From the NCBI GenBank assembly GCA_002320815.1, contig DCLA01000113.1, positions 28,831-92,830 on the forward strand: DNA of 64,000 nucleotides, read 5' to 3'. The translations under genes were made by a program, and so were the position numbers. Numbering within the stretch: position 1 is the stretch's first letter; every line of letters starts with the position of its first letter. The notes under the pieces are model-generated. The model was given only the letters and a program-made list of their open reading frames with translations, made no database searches and was not told where the DNA came from. Positions 27,159 to 35,339 of this stretch are shown here, piece after piece. This DNA is from Myxococcales bacterium UBA1660. Lineage in GTDB: Bacteria; Myxococcota_A; Polyangia; Polyangiales; Houyiibacteriaceae.

Positions 27159-27839
27159 TCAGGCGATCTCCTCGCGGAGCTGGTCCAGGAAGCGCTCCAT
27201 GAACGCGGCCCGCCGGTGGGCCTCGGCGCGACCGGCTTCCGTCTGCAGCGTCGGGGCCAGACGGAGCAGCTTGGTGAAGAAGTGGTCCACGGTGAAGGCG
27301 CGGTCGTCGAGCTCGCGGTCCTGCGCCCAGGGATCCTGGGGGTGGAAGTAGCGAGCGCCCATCCGCGCCCCCGTGCTCAACGTGCGACAGAGTCCGAGGG
27401 CGCCCAGCGCCTCGAGCCGGTCGGCGTCCTGGAGCGCTCGGCCCAGCGGGGATTCGGGGACCACGCCACGGCTGTAGCCATGGTCTCGGATCGCGGCGGC
27501 CACCCGCTCGGTGGCCTGGGCGCCGAAGCCCAGAGGAGGCAGGAGCTCCCGGGCCAGCGCGGCGGATCGCTCGCCGGCGCTCGCGCGCTCCGGATGGTTC
27601 TTGGGGAGGTTCACCACGTCGTGCAGGAGCGCCGCGGCGACGGCCTCTCGCCGGTCCACTTCGGGAGCGAGGCGCACGGTCCAGAGCGCGACCCGGAGCG
27701 CGTGGTCGAGATCGTGCCCGGGGTCCGGGTCCACGCTCATCCGCTCGCGAACGTCGTCGCGGAGCGCGGCCAGCCCAGGCTGGGTCTCGATCCACTGGAG
27801 CAGGGTCGCGCGGTCGTCGAAGGGGGCCATCGGTCTCAT
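27159..27839 (-). CDS. HD-domain phosphohydrolase (YedJ-like)
   Basis: 226 residues from ATG 27839; a second in-frame ATG three codons in (27830) is possible. HD motifs: HDLDHALRVALW (first His), AAALLHDVVN (HD pair), RDHGYSRG and DADRLEALGALGL (last metal Asp). This order fits the YedJ/YpgQ group of HD proteins, whose Bacillus member is a dNTP pyrophosphatase or phosphatase. The substrate here is unknown. The 5' end is divergent from the next gene, with only about 22 bp between the starts, so their promoters must overlap each other's coding or leader sequences. Confidence 0.8.
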   Translation of the reverse strand: MRPMAPFDDRATLLQWIETQPGLAALRDDVRERMSVDPDPGHDLDHALRVALWTVRLAPEVDRREAVAAALLHDVVNLPKNHPERASAGERSAALARELLPPLGFGAQATERVAAAIRDHGYSRGVVPESPLGRALQDADRLEALGALGLCRTLSTGARMGARYFHPQDPWAQDRELDDRAFTVDHFFTKLLRLAPTLQTEAGRAEAHRRAAFMERFLDQLREEIA

Positions 27840-27861
27840 TCGTGCATGGTATGTGGCCCCT

Positions 27862-29025
27862 GTGCCATTCCGGGCGGTCACCATCGCGTTCCTCGCGGGG
27901 CTCCTCGGCGCCGCGCCGGTTGCGGCGCAGGAGTCCTGGGTCGCTCGGTGGGACGCGCCGGCGGGCTGCCCCGACGGCGCGGCGGTCTCGGCCGCCGTCG
28001 AGCGGCTCCTGGGACCGAGCGCGGAGGCCCATCGGAGCACCCTGGCGCTCGACGGCCGGATCACCCGGGACGGCGAGCGCTTCCACCTCGCGCTGATCCT
28101 CCGCGACGCCACCGGGGCCGCGGTCGGGACCCGGGAGCTCGGCGGCGCCACCTGCCCGCCCCTCGCCGAGGCGGCGGCGCTCCTGGCGGCTCTGGCCGTC
28201 GACCCGGGCGCGCTGTCGACCGGCGAGCCGGAGCCGGAGGTGCCGCCGGGACCGACGGGCGAGCTCCAGGAGATCCTGCCCGCGGGCGTCACCGTCGAGC
28301 GGGGCGCGAACCTCGACGCGCCGACGGGCACCCCCCAGCGCGACGCCGCGCCCCTCGCCGAGGAGCCGTCGCCCGCGCCGGGTGCCCCGGAGCCCGAGTA
28401 CGGCGAGCCGGGCGCGATCCTCTCCCAGCGCATGGTCGACCCCGACGCCGGCCCCGCGAGTACGCGCCCGGGGGCTCCCGACGAGCCGACGACGGGGGAC
28501 GCGGTCCCGTTCGCGTTCGGCTTCGATGCCCGCCTGGCGCTGGAGCTGGGTACGCTGCCGGAGCCCGCCGCGGCCCTCCGGCTCGGCGCCACCTTCGCGC
28601 GACGGTGGCTGCGCATCGCGGCGCTCGCCGAGGCTCTCTTCCCGCGGACGACCACGGTGCCCCGGGACCCGGTGGACGCCGAGGCCCGCTTCTACGCGCT
28701 CGGCGCCCGACTGGAGCTGGGCACGGCCTGGTCTCGGGGAGCATTCGCGCTCGGCGGAGGGCTGGTCGGCGCCCTGCACTCGATCCGTGGGGCGAGCGCC
28801 GGCGTGAGCCTCCCCGCGGCCGGCGCCGCGCCGCTGCTGACGCTCGGTGGGGTGCTGCGCGTCCTGCTCCGCCGGGGCCGCTTCGCGGTGGGCATCGAGG
28901 GCGACGTGCGGGCCAGCGTGGCCCCGGCGACCTACGGCATCGACGGGCTCGATTGGTCCCACCGGCCGGCGGCGTGGGTCGGCCAGGTGGGGGTGGTGGT
29001 CCGCGTCGGGGAACCGCCGGGCTGA
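27862..29025 (+). CDS. Secreted/outer-membrane protein of unknown function upstream of ECF sigma factor
   Basis: 387 residues from GTG 27862 (GTG 27853 also possible); neither start has a clear ribosome site. A signal peptide ends at PVAAQE. The first domain (about residues 28-115, RWDAPAGCPDGAAVSAAVERL then GATCPPLAEAAALLA shortened) has two Cys that could pair. A Pro/Glu-rich linker (about 120-215) leads to a C-terminal half of alternating hydrophobic strands ending GVVVRVG, like an outer-membrane beta-barrel. It is 14 bp upstream of the sigma factor gene and in the same direction, so it may be part of the same envelope-stress cassette. Confidence 0.65.
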   Translation: MPFRAVTIAFLAGLLGAAPVAAQESWVARWDAPAGCPDGAAVSAAVERLLGPSAEAHRSTLALDGRITRDGERFHLALILRDATGAAVGTRELGGATCPPLAEAAALLAALAVDPGALSTGEPEPEVPPGPTGELQEILPAGVTVERGANLDAPTGTPQRDAAPLAEEPSPAPGAPEPEYGEPGAILSQRMVDPDAGPASTRPGAPDEPTTGDAVPFAFGFDARLALELGTLPEPAAALRLGATFARRWLRIAALAEALFPRTTTVPRDPVDAEARFYALGARLELGTAWSRGAFALGGGLVGALHSIRGASAGVSLPAAGAAPLLTLGGVLRVLLRRGRFAVGIEGDVRASVAPATYGIDGLDWSHRPAAWVGQVGVVVRVGEPPG

Positions 29026-29039
29026 TAGATTGGCCGGCG

Positions 29040-29657
29040 GTGACGGATTCCCCGCCCACGATCCACACACCCGGTGTGCTGACCGCGACCGCCGATGCGC
29101 CCGCCGTGCTTCGTCGCGAGCGGGAGGAGGCCCCGCCGACCTTCGAGGAGGTCTACCAGCAGCATTTCGACTTCGTGTGGCGCCTGGTGCGGCGCTTCGG
29201 CGTCACCGAGGCCCACGGCGACGACGTGGTCCAGGACGTCTTCCTGGTGGTCCACCGGCAGCTCGCGGGGTTCGAGGGGCGCTCCAGCCTGCGCACTTGG
29301 CTCTATGGGATCACCCGGCGGGTGGTCGCCGATCACCGCAAGAAGCAGCGCCGACGGCGGGAGACGGACATCGAAGCGGTCGCCGAGCGGTCGTCGGACC
29401 GGCCCGGTCCCGAGGACCGGATGGAGCAGAAGCAGGCGATGGCCTTCCTCAACCGCCTCCTCGACGAGCTCCCCGACGAACAGCGGGAGGTCTTCGTCCT
29501 CGCCGAGCTGGAGCAGCTCAGCGCGCCGGAGATCGTCGAGCTCACCGGCACCAAGCTGAACACGGTCTATTCGCGGCTGCGCCTCGCGCGCCGGTCGTTC
29601 GAACGCGCCCTCGACGAGGCGCGCGGAAGAGGCTCCCACTCGAGAGGCGACGGATGA
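29040..29657 (+). CDS. ECF-subfamily RNA polymerase sigma factor
   Basis: 205 residues, GTG start. Region 2 at about residues 39-105: FEEVYQQHFDFVWRLVRRFG, DDVVQDVFLVVHRQL, and LRTWLYGITRRVVADH. After a short acidic-basic linker, region 4 at about 140-195 reads LPDEQREVFVLAELE, then the helix-turn-helix SAPEIVELTGTKLNTVYSRL. Regions 1 and 3 are missing, as in all ECF factors. The first 35 residues are Pro/Ala-rich and unusual. The stop overlaps the start of the next gene (ATGA), whose product is a likely anti-sigma factor. Target promoters unknown. Confidence 0.93.
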   Translation: MTDSPPTIHTPGVLTATADAPAVLRREREEAPPTFEEVYQQHFDFVWRLVRRFGVTEAHGDDVVQDVFLVVHRQLAGFEGRSSLRTWLYGITRRVVADHRKKQRRRRETDIEAVAERSSDRPGPEDRMEQKQAMAFLNRLLDELPDEQREVFVLAELEQLSAPEIVELTGTKLNTVYSRLRLARRSFERALDEARGRGSHSRGDG

Positions 29658-30526
29658 AGGACGAGAACGAACCCGAGGCCCTCGGGGCCGACGCCGCCGC
29701 GTTCCTCGATGGGCTCCGCGGAGCGGACGATCCCACCGCCGCCGACCGACAGCGGGTGCGCCGCAAGGTCCTCGCCGCCGTCGCGGCCACCGGCGCCGCC
29801 GGGCTGGCCAGCTCGGGCGGCGCGGCCGCCGCCTCGGCGACCGGTGTCGGGGCCGGCCTGGCGACCAAGGTGTGGATCGGCGTGGCCATCGCTCTCGCTG
29901 GCGCCGGGGTCGTCGGCGGCGTGGTCACCACGCTGGACGACCCCGACGAGCCCGCGGCCGTGGCGGCGGGGAGGGGGGAGTCCCCTCGGGCGGCGGCCGG
30001 CTCCGAGAGCGTCTCGCCCCGGACCGAGCCCAGCGAGGCGGTCCCCGAAGCCCCGCCGTCGGACTCGCCCGCACCGACCCCGGCGGAGCCCGCGCCCGTC
30101 GTGGAGGGCGGGGCGCCGTCGCCGGCGAACGTCCCCGCGCGAGCGCGCGAGGCCGCTGCGCCGCGCGAGCGGGCACCGAGCGCCGCGCTCCCGGCCCCGG
30201 CCGAGGCAGCCGAGGCGCCCGAGGCGGCCCCGCCCAGCGAGCCCGAGGCTTCGCCGGAGACACTCGCTGCCGAGCTGAGTCTCCTCCGCCGTGCGCACGG
30301 ATACTCGCGCGCCGGCGACCACGAGGCGGCGCTGCGGGTCCTCGCCGAGCACCGGCAGACGTTCCCCGCGGGCGCGCTCGGGGCCGAACGAGAGGCCGCC
30401 GTCGCGATCGCGCTCTGTGGAGCGGGTCGGCGCGAGGAAGGCCGGGCCGCGGCGGAGCGCTTCTCGGTGGCGCACCCGGCGTCGCCCCTACGCGCTCGGG
30501 TGCGCTCCGCTTGTCAGCCTCGGTAG
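29654..30526 (+). CDS. Putative membrane-bound anti-sigma factor with TPR-like C-terminus
   Basis: 290 residues; ATG overlaps the sigma stop by 4 bp, with AGAGG 6 nt before it. The N-terminal part (residues 1-65) is cytoplasmic and could hold the sigma factor. One membrane helix follows (VWIGVAIALAGAGVVGGVV, about 77-95). Then comes a ~110-residue Ala/Pro/Glu-rich spacer and a C-terminal helical repeat (LAAELSLLRRAHGYSRAGDH, LRVLAEHRQTFPAG) that looks TPR-like, in the periplasm. No zinc-binding anti-sigma (ZAS) His/Cys set is seen. The role is inferred from position, overlap and topology. Such sigma/TM/TPR pairs recur in myxobacteria. Confidence 0.7.
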   Translation: MKDENEPEALGADAAAFLDGLRGADDPTAADRQRVRRKVLAAVAATGAAGLASSGGAAAASATGVGAGLATKVWIGVAIALAGAGVVGGVVTTLDDPDEPAAVAAGRGESPRAAAGSESVSPRTEPSEAVPEAPPSDSPAPTPAEPAPVVEGGAPSPANVPARAREAAAPRERAPSAALPAPAEAAEAPEAAPPSEPEASPETLAAELSLLRRAHGYSRAGDHEAALRVLAEHRQTFPAGALGAEREAAVAIALCGAGRREEGRAAAERFSVAHPASPLRARVRSACQPR

Positions 30527-30560
30527 CGGGCCAAAGTGTGCCGTGAGGGGGCTGTGTCGT

Positions 30561-30577
30561 CACGAAATCGCTTCGTG
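30561..30577 (+). terminator. Hairpin after the sigma/anti-sigma operon
   Basis: CACGAA (30561-30566) pairs with TTCGTG (30572-30577) around ATCGC. It lies 35 bases after the anti-sigma stop. No T tract follows. The rest of the 177-bp gap (30527-30703) shows no gene. Confidence 0.35.
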
Positions 30578-30703
30578 GGTCCAACCGAATGGCGCGCTTT
30601 GCCGACTGAATCGCCTGTTCTCGTCTTTCTTGCCGCCTTCGTGACGGATTGGGCCTGACTGGGCCACACACTCTCCGAACCAACCCTCGGGAGGAACCAC
30701 ACC

Positions 30704-31801
30704 ATGAACGCTCGCCTTCACTTCTTCTTGGCCTCGGCCGCGCTCCTGCTCGGAGCCTGTTCCAGCTCGGTCATCATCGGCGCCGACGACGGCGGGACCT
30801 CGAGCCGCGACGGAGGTGGTGTCCAGTGCGGCGCCAACGTCTGCGGGGCGGGCGAGTTCTGCTGCAACGAGAGCTGCGGCTACTGCGCACCCGAAGGCGG
30901 GACCTGCACCGAGGAGGCCTGCACCGAGCCGGTGGTCTGCAACGGGCAGGTCTGCACCGAGGCGAACGCGGCCTGCTGTCCGGACTGCAGCGCCGGCGAA
31001 TCCTTCTGCTCCGGGGCCAACGGGATCTGCCCGCCCCTCGACTGCCCCTCGGGCTGCGCCACGGACGCCGACTGCGGGAGCGGCCAGCAGTGTTGCTCCG
31101 GGTGCAACGCCGGCGACGGGTTCTGCACCGACGGTGACGGCCCCTGTCCCGACCCCTTCTGCCCGCCGACCTGCGGCGACACGACCTGCGGCAGCGGCGA
31201 ACAGTGCTGCGCCAACTCCTGCCCCGGCGCGACGGACTTCTGCTCGCCCGCCGACGAGATGTGCCCCATCCCCGATTGCCCCGCGCCCACCTGCGATCCC
31301 TTCCAGGCCTGGGCCCAGGGCGAGTGCACCCTCGCGCTCCCGGGCGTGAAGTGGAACGGGTCTTACTGCGAGTACCTCGGCTCCGGCTGTGAGTGCCAGG
31401 GCCCCGACTGCGGTCGCCTCTACGCCACGGTCGAGGAGTGTCAGAGCTACCACGGCTCGTGCCCGACCACCGCGGGCTGCACCACCGACGCCGATTGCCC
31501 GGGCAACTTCTTCTGCAGCGACTGCGCCCACGGCTCGTGCGAGTTCTGCGACGACTGCGTGCCCGGCTGTCTGCCCACGCCGTGCGCTTCGGAGCTCGAG
31601 GCGATCTGCTTCGCGGAGCGTCCGGACTGCGGCGATGGCGCGGTGGCCATCGTGAAGGACAGCTGCTGGGAGTGCGTGGACATCAGCTCTTGCGAGCCCC
31701 TCGCCGACGACGACTGCCGCGTCGCGGGGTGCCCCTCGGGCCAGGAGTGCCAGCAGTGTTGGACCACCTGGGAGTGCATGGCCGGCGGCTCCGCCTGCTG
31801 A
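30704..31801 (+). CDS. Cys-rich lipoprotein of unknown function
   Basis: 365 residues; ATG with GGGAGGA about 9 nt upstream. Lipobox LLLGAC, lipid Cys19. From residue 45 the chain is packed with Cys in patterns such as CGAGEFCCNESCGYC, CGSGQQCCSGC and CGSGEQCCANSC, that is, repeated G-x-x-CC-x(2-3)-C units, probably all in disulphides. A late section (SYCEYLGSGCECQGPDC) precedes more such units. The mature part is acidic and Pro-rich. No enzyme motif is seen; a secreted structural or binding domain is likely. A strong hairpin follows the gene and it appears monocistronic. Confidence 0.75.
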   Translation: MNARLHFFLASAALLLGACSSSVIIGADDGGTSSRDGGGVQCGANVCGAGEFCCNESCGYCAPEGGTCTEEACTEPVVCNGQVCTEANAACCPDCSAGESFCSGANGICPPLDCPSGCATDADCGSGQQCCSGCNAGDGFCTDGDGPCPDPFCPPTCGDTTCGSGEQCCANSCPGATDFCSPADEMCPIPDCPAPTCDPFQAWAQGECTLALPGVKWNGSYCEYLGSGCECQGPDCGRLYATVEECQSYHGSCPTTAGCTTDADCPGNFFCSDCAHGSCEFCDDCVPGCLPTPCASELEAICFAERPDCGDGAVAIVKDSCWECVDISSCEPLADDDCRVAGCPSGQECQQCWTTWECMAGGSAC

Positions 31802-31820
31802 TCGATCGCGCGTTCTCCGC

Positions 31821-31853
31821 ACGAAGGGCGTCGGTCCAGCCGGCGCCCTTCGT
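31821..31853 (+). terminator. Strong hairpin terminator after the Cys-rich lipoprotein gene
   Basis: ACGAAGGGCG (31821-31830) pairs with CGCCCTTCGT (31844-31853); three further pairs, one G-T, extend it inward. It lies 20 bases after the stop. Only a CGTTGGG follows, so there is no T tract. Confidence 0.6.
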
Positions 31854-31878
31854 CGTTGGGGGGTAGGATGCGCCGCTC

Positions 31879-32889
31879 ATGTTCAAGCGTCTGCAGTCGC
31901 GGCTCGCCCGCTCCCTGGTCTCCCTTCCGGAGCCCGCCCTCCGCAAGATGGCCGGCAAGCCCCTGGTGGTGGAGGGCGAAGCGCTCCATCCGGCCTTCCA
32001 GGTCCTCTTCGGTCTCCAGAAGCGAGCCAAGCGCACGCCCATCGAGAAGCTCTCGCTGAAGCGCGCGCGCCGCGAATACGAGACCCTCTCCGACATCCTC
32101 GCCCGGCCGGAGCCGCCGGCGCCGCGCACCCGTGACCTGCGGGTCGAGGGCGTGCCGGTCCGCTTGCACCACCCGACCCCGGGCCGGCCGGCGCCGCTGG
32201 TGGTCTACCTCCACGGCGGTGGGTTCGTGATCGGGAACCTGGCGACCCACGAGGCGTTCTGCCGGCGCCTGAGTCGGACCGCGGGCGTCGCGGTGGCCGC
32301 CGTCGACTACCGCCTGGCGCCGGAGCACCCCTTCCCCGCGGCCGCCGACGACTGCCTCGCGGTGGTCCGCGGACTGCGCGACGGCGCGAAGCGCTTCGAG
32401 ATCGACCCCGAGCGCGTGGCCCTCGCCGGCGACAGCGCCGGGGGCAACCTCGCGGCGGTCTGCAGTCAGGTCCTCGGGCGGGCGGGGGAGGGCGTGCGCT
32501 ACCAGCTCCTCTACTACCCGGCGACCGACGCCTCGAAGCCCTGGCCCTCCATCGCGCGCTTCGGCGACGGCTTCGGGCTCGACAAGAGCCTGATGGATTG
32601 GTTCATGGACAACTACGCCGGGGCCGCCGACCGCACCGACCCTCGGCTCAGCCCGATGAAGGGCGAGCTGGCCGCCTCGCCGCCCACCCGGCTGGTGGTC
32701 GGTCACTTCGATCCCCTCCGCGACGAGGGGCTGGCCTACGCCGACGCCCTCCGGGACGCCGGCGTGGAGGTCGAGGTGGTGGTCCCCAAGGATCTGGTGC
32801 ACGCCTTCGTACACGCCACCCGTTTGGCGCGGGTCCGCGCGCTGGTGGACGCCGACGCGCTCCGGCTCCGCGAGGTGCTCCGTGCGTGA
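31879..32889 (+). CDS. Alpha/beta-hydrolase esterase of the hormone-sensitive lipase family
   Basis: 336 residues. The oxyanion-hole motif HGGG is at 112-115 (YLHGGGFVIG), followed by VAAVDYRLAPEHPFPAA, and the nucleophile lies in LAGDSAGGN (Ser186). The acid and base appear as GHFDPLRDEG and HAFVHA near the C-terminus, completing the triad. Family members hydrolyse short- to medium-chain esters in the cytoplasm. The N-terminal ~75 residues form a helical cap rich in Lys/Arg. The stop overlaps the start of the methyltransferase gene by 8 bp, so the two are probably translated together. Confidence 0.9.
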   Translation: MFKRLQSRLARSLVSLPEPALRKMAGKPLVVEGEALHPAFQVLFGLQKRAKRTPIEKLSLKRARREYETLSDILARPEPPAPRTRDLRVEGVPVRLHHPTPGRPAPLVVYLHGGGFVIGNLATHEAFCRRLSRTAGVAVAAVDYRLAPEHPFPAAADDCLAVVRGLRDGAKRFEIDPERVALAGDSAGGNLAAVCSQVLGRAGEGVRYQLLYYPATDASKPWPSIARFGDGFGLDKSLMDWFMDNYAGAADRTDPRLSPMKGELAASPPTRLVVGHFDPLRDEGLAYADALRDAGVEVEVVVPKDLVHAFVHATRLARVRALVDADALRLREVLRA

Positions 32890-33724
32890 AGACCGCCCCA
32901 GCGCGACGGCCATGCTCGTCGCGCTGGCCCGGGGCGTCGCACCGGGCCGCCGCGACGCTCACGCCTCGGCGCTCCTCCCGCGCCCCCTCGGGGGCGTCGT
33001 GGCGCTGGCCGCCGACCGCCCCCTCGCGCGCGGTCTCCTGCGCGGCGTGACCCTGGGCCTGGTGGACCACATCGCGCTGCGCACCGCCGCGCTCGACGCG
33101 GTGGTCGAGGAGGGGCGCGAGCGGTCGATCCCGCAGCTCGTGCTCCTCGGCGCCGGTCTGGATGCCCGCGCGTGGCGCTTCGGGGCCCATGGGTACCAGG
33201 TCTACGAGGTGGACCATCCGGCGACCCAGACGTTCAAGCGCCGCCACGCGCCCAAGGGCGCGGCCCCCATCTATGTCCCCGTGCGCTTCGGCGATGAGCG
33301 GGTGGCCGACGCACTCGAAGCCGCCGGGCACCGGGCCGACCAGCCCACGGTGTGGCTCTGGGAGGGGGTCACCATGTACCTCCCCGAGGACGCGGTGGAG
33401 GACACCCTGGGGCAGGTGCGCGAGCGAAGCGCGCCGGGCAGCCTGCTCGGCGTGACCTACATCGAGCCGGGCGGGATCCACGCCGCACCCGGGATCCGCA
33501 CGATGGTGGACTGGGTCTTCGAGGGTCTCGGCGAAGGGCTCGGGGCGCGGTACCGCCCGGATGCGCTGCGCCGGTTGGTGAGTCGCCACGGCTTCGTGGT
33601 GCGCCGGGACGGTGGGTCGGAGACCTGGCCGCGCCTCTGGGGCGGCGAACCCCGCATGGCCCAGCTGGTCCTCGGCGCCGAGCGCCTCTGTGTCGCCGAG
33701 TGTGCCGGCGCCGACTCCGACTGA
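32882..33724 (+). CDS. Class I SAM methyltransferase, leucine carboxyl methyltransferase-like
   Basis: 280 residues, GTG start inside the last codons of the esterase gene. The SAM site is QLVLLGAGLDARAWRF with VYEVDHPATQTFKR following, the pattern of the LCM/PPM family and of bacterial putative methyltransferases. VWLWEGVTMYLPEDAV is the expected later block. Members methylate carboxylates or polyketide-like substrates. Pairing with an esterase suggests that methyl esters may be made and cleaved by the two products, but this is inference only. A 25-bp tandem repeat crosses its 3' end and stop codon. Confidence 0.85.
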   Translation: MREDRPSATAMLVALARGVAPGRRDAHASALLPRPLGGVVALAADRPLARGLLRGVTLGLVDHIALRTAALDAVVEEGRERSIPQLVLLGAGLDARAWRFGAHGYQVYEVDHPATQTFKRRHAPKGAAPIYVPVRFGDERVADALEAAGHRADQPTVWLWEGVTMYLPEDAVEDTLGQVRERSAPGSLLGVTYIEPGGIHAAPGIRTMVDWVFEGLGEGLGARYRPDALRRLVSRHGFVVRRDGGSETWPRLWGGEPRMAQLVLGAERLCVAECAGADSD

Positions 33725-33766
33725 GTGGGCCGCCGCAGACTCCGACCGAGTGTGCCGATGGGCGCC
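33698..33766 (+). repeat. 25-bp tandem repeat across the methyltransferase stop codon
   Basis: Copies start at 33698, 33723 and 33748 (the last is partial), each beginning GAGTGtGCC or GAGTGGGCC and containing GACTCCGAC in the first two. The stop codon TGA (33722-33724) falls at the boundary of copies 1 and 2. The remaining gap to 33910 holds no gene that I can see. Confidence 0.7.
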
Positions 33767-33910
33767 GGGCGTGAAGCGGCGTCCACACCCGATCGCGAGA
33801 GGACGCCGGCGCGCAGGGGGGATTTCCCGACTTCCTCGGCGTAGCAAGGGGTGGTCTGGCGATTGCATTGCGTCGGCCCAAGGGAGCCCCATCGGGCTCG
33901 GGAGGACACC

Positions 33911-34492
33911 ATGAAGACGCCCATCGCGCGCACGCTCTGCATTCTCGCCGCCGCTCTCGCCATGAACGGCTGCATGCTCGACTTCGGCCTGGATGGCTGG
34001 GACTCGAGCGACGACGACGGCTACTACTACGGCGGGTCCACCAGCGGCCTCCAGGCCACCGACGGTCAGCTCTACGGTGAGATGGGCTCGGTGGCCGTCG
34101 ACGGCGACGCCCGGGTCTACGAGGCGACCGATTGGGGCTACGGCTTCCGCATCGAGCTGCGCGCGAACGGCGCCGGTGGCGCTGGGATGAACCGCCTCGA
34201 CTTCGACGGGGTCTCGGTCGCCGAGCTGGAGCCCGGCACCTACGAGGGCCGCGGCTACACGTCGTCGTCGGCGGGGGACCCCAACGTGCAGGTCACCGGG
34301 TGTTCGGGATCGTCCGAGGGCGACTGGACCTACGACGTCGGGGCCGAAGAGGTCGTGGTGGTGGTCACCGAGCTCGACGACGAGACGTTGCAGATCGACT
34401 GGACGGCGACCTTCCCGGAGACCTCCGACTGGACCACGGGCGAGCCGATCGGGGCCGCCGAGACCACCGGCTCGGTCGTCGTCGTGCGCTGA
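33911..34492 (+). CDS. Small acidic lipoprotein of unknown function
   Basis: 193 residues from ATG with GGGAGGA just upstream; an upstream extension in the same frame would lack any signal peptide. Lipobox LAMNGC, lipid Cys21. The mature protein begins with an acidic, Tyr/Gly/Ser-rich linker (DSSDDDGYYYGGSTSG), followed by one beta-rich domain (GFRIELRANGAGG, LEPGTYEGRGYT, VVVVVTELDDETLQIDWTA). One Cys remains in the domain (VTGCSGS). No family recognised. A hairpin follows the stop, so it is likely monocistronic. Confidence 0.75.
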   Translation: MKTPIARTLCILAAALAMNGCMLDFGLDGWDSSDDDGYYYGGSTSGLQATDGQLYGEMGSVAVDGDARVYEATDWGYGFRIELRANGAGGAGMNRLDFDGVSVAELEPGTYEGRGYTSSSAGDPNVQVTGCSGSSEGDWTYDVGAEEVVVVVTELDDETLQIDWTATFPETSDWTTGEPIGAAETTGSVVVVR

Positions 34493-34500
34493 GGCGGGGG

Positions 34501-34521
34501 CTCGCGGGCGGCCCTCGCGAG
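34501..34521 (+). terminator. Short hairpin after the small lipoprotein gene
   Basis: CTCGCG (34501-34506) pairs with CGCGAG (34516-34521). It lies 8 bases after the stop and 16 before the next start. No T tract; weak evidence in such GC-rich DNA. Confidence 0.3.
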
Positions 34522-34536
34522 GGTCAAGGTGGAGGG

Positions 34537-35334
34537 GTGTGCACCATCCTCGTCCTGCATCGGCTCCACCCCGAGTGGCCCGTCGTGGTCGCCGCCAACC
34601 GCGACGAGTTCTTCGCGCGGACCGCGCGCCCGCCCGCGGAGCGGGGGCGGGCGGCGGACGGGACGGCCATCGTCGCCGGCACCGACGTGAAGCAGGGGGG
34701 CACCTGGCTGGGAGTGACCGGCGGCGGGACCTTCGCCGCCATCACCAACCAACGGGATTGGGACCCGCCGGCGCCCCGGCCCGAGTCCCGGGGCCAGATC
34801 GTGCACGACGCGCTGGCCGCCGGGTCGCCCGCGGCCATCGACGCTCACCTGGAGGGGCTCGTGCCCGGGAAGACGTTGCCCTTCAACCTGCTTTACGGCG
34901 ACGCGGAGCGGCTCACCGTCGCCTATGGGCGCGACGACGGCATCGAGCGCGTGGAGCTGGCGCCGGGGATCCACGTCCTGGCCAACGACCGGATCGGCGC
35001 GCCCACCATGCCCAAGACCGCGTGGCTCGCCGAGCGCGTCGCGCCGTTGGTGGAGCTGCCCTGGGCCGAGCTGCGGCCGGCGCTGGAGTCGATCCTGGGG
35101 GACGACACGGTGCCTCCGGCGGAGGCGGTCGCCGCGCCCCCGCCGGGAGCGCGCTTCGGGGCCGACCTGGTGCGCCGCCTCCAGGCGCTCTGCATCCGGA
35201 CCCCGGAGTACGGCACCGTGTCGGCGTCGCTCCTGGCCCTCTCGCCGAACGGCGTGGGCGAGTACCGCTACGCGGACGGCCCGCCCGCCGACGTCCCCTT
35301 CGTCGACGTGCCCGTCCCCGGCGTGGCAGGCTGA
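34537..35334 (+). CDS. NRDE/TANGO2-family protein
   Basis: 265 residues; GTG start preceded by a purine-rich GGAGGG. The product begins M-C-T-I-L and has AANRDEFFART (NRDE 21-24), the family signature. Cys2 in the family resembles an N-terminal nucleophile hydrolase. Conserved TWLGVTGGGTFAAITNQR and FNLLYGD follow, and a C-terminal RTPEYGTVSAS. TANGO2 homologues have been linked to haem handling and acyl-CoA metabolism, but the biochemical role is unsettled. It is followed after 5 bp by the thioredoxin-like lipoprotein gene. Confidence 0.9.
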   Translation: MCTILVLHRLHPEWPVVVAANRDEFFARTARPPAERGRAADGTAIVAGTDVKQGGTWLGVTGGGTFAAITNQRDWDPPAPRPESRGQIVHDALAAGSPAAIDAHLEGLVPGKTLPFNLLYGDAERLTVAYGRDDGIERVELAPGIHVLANDRIGAPTMPKTAWLAERVAPLVELPWAELRPALESILGDDTVPPAEAVAAPPPGARFGADLVRRLQALCIRTPEYGTVSASLLALSPNGVGEYRYADGPPADVPFVDVPVPGVAG

Positions 35335-35339
35335 GCCCG

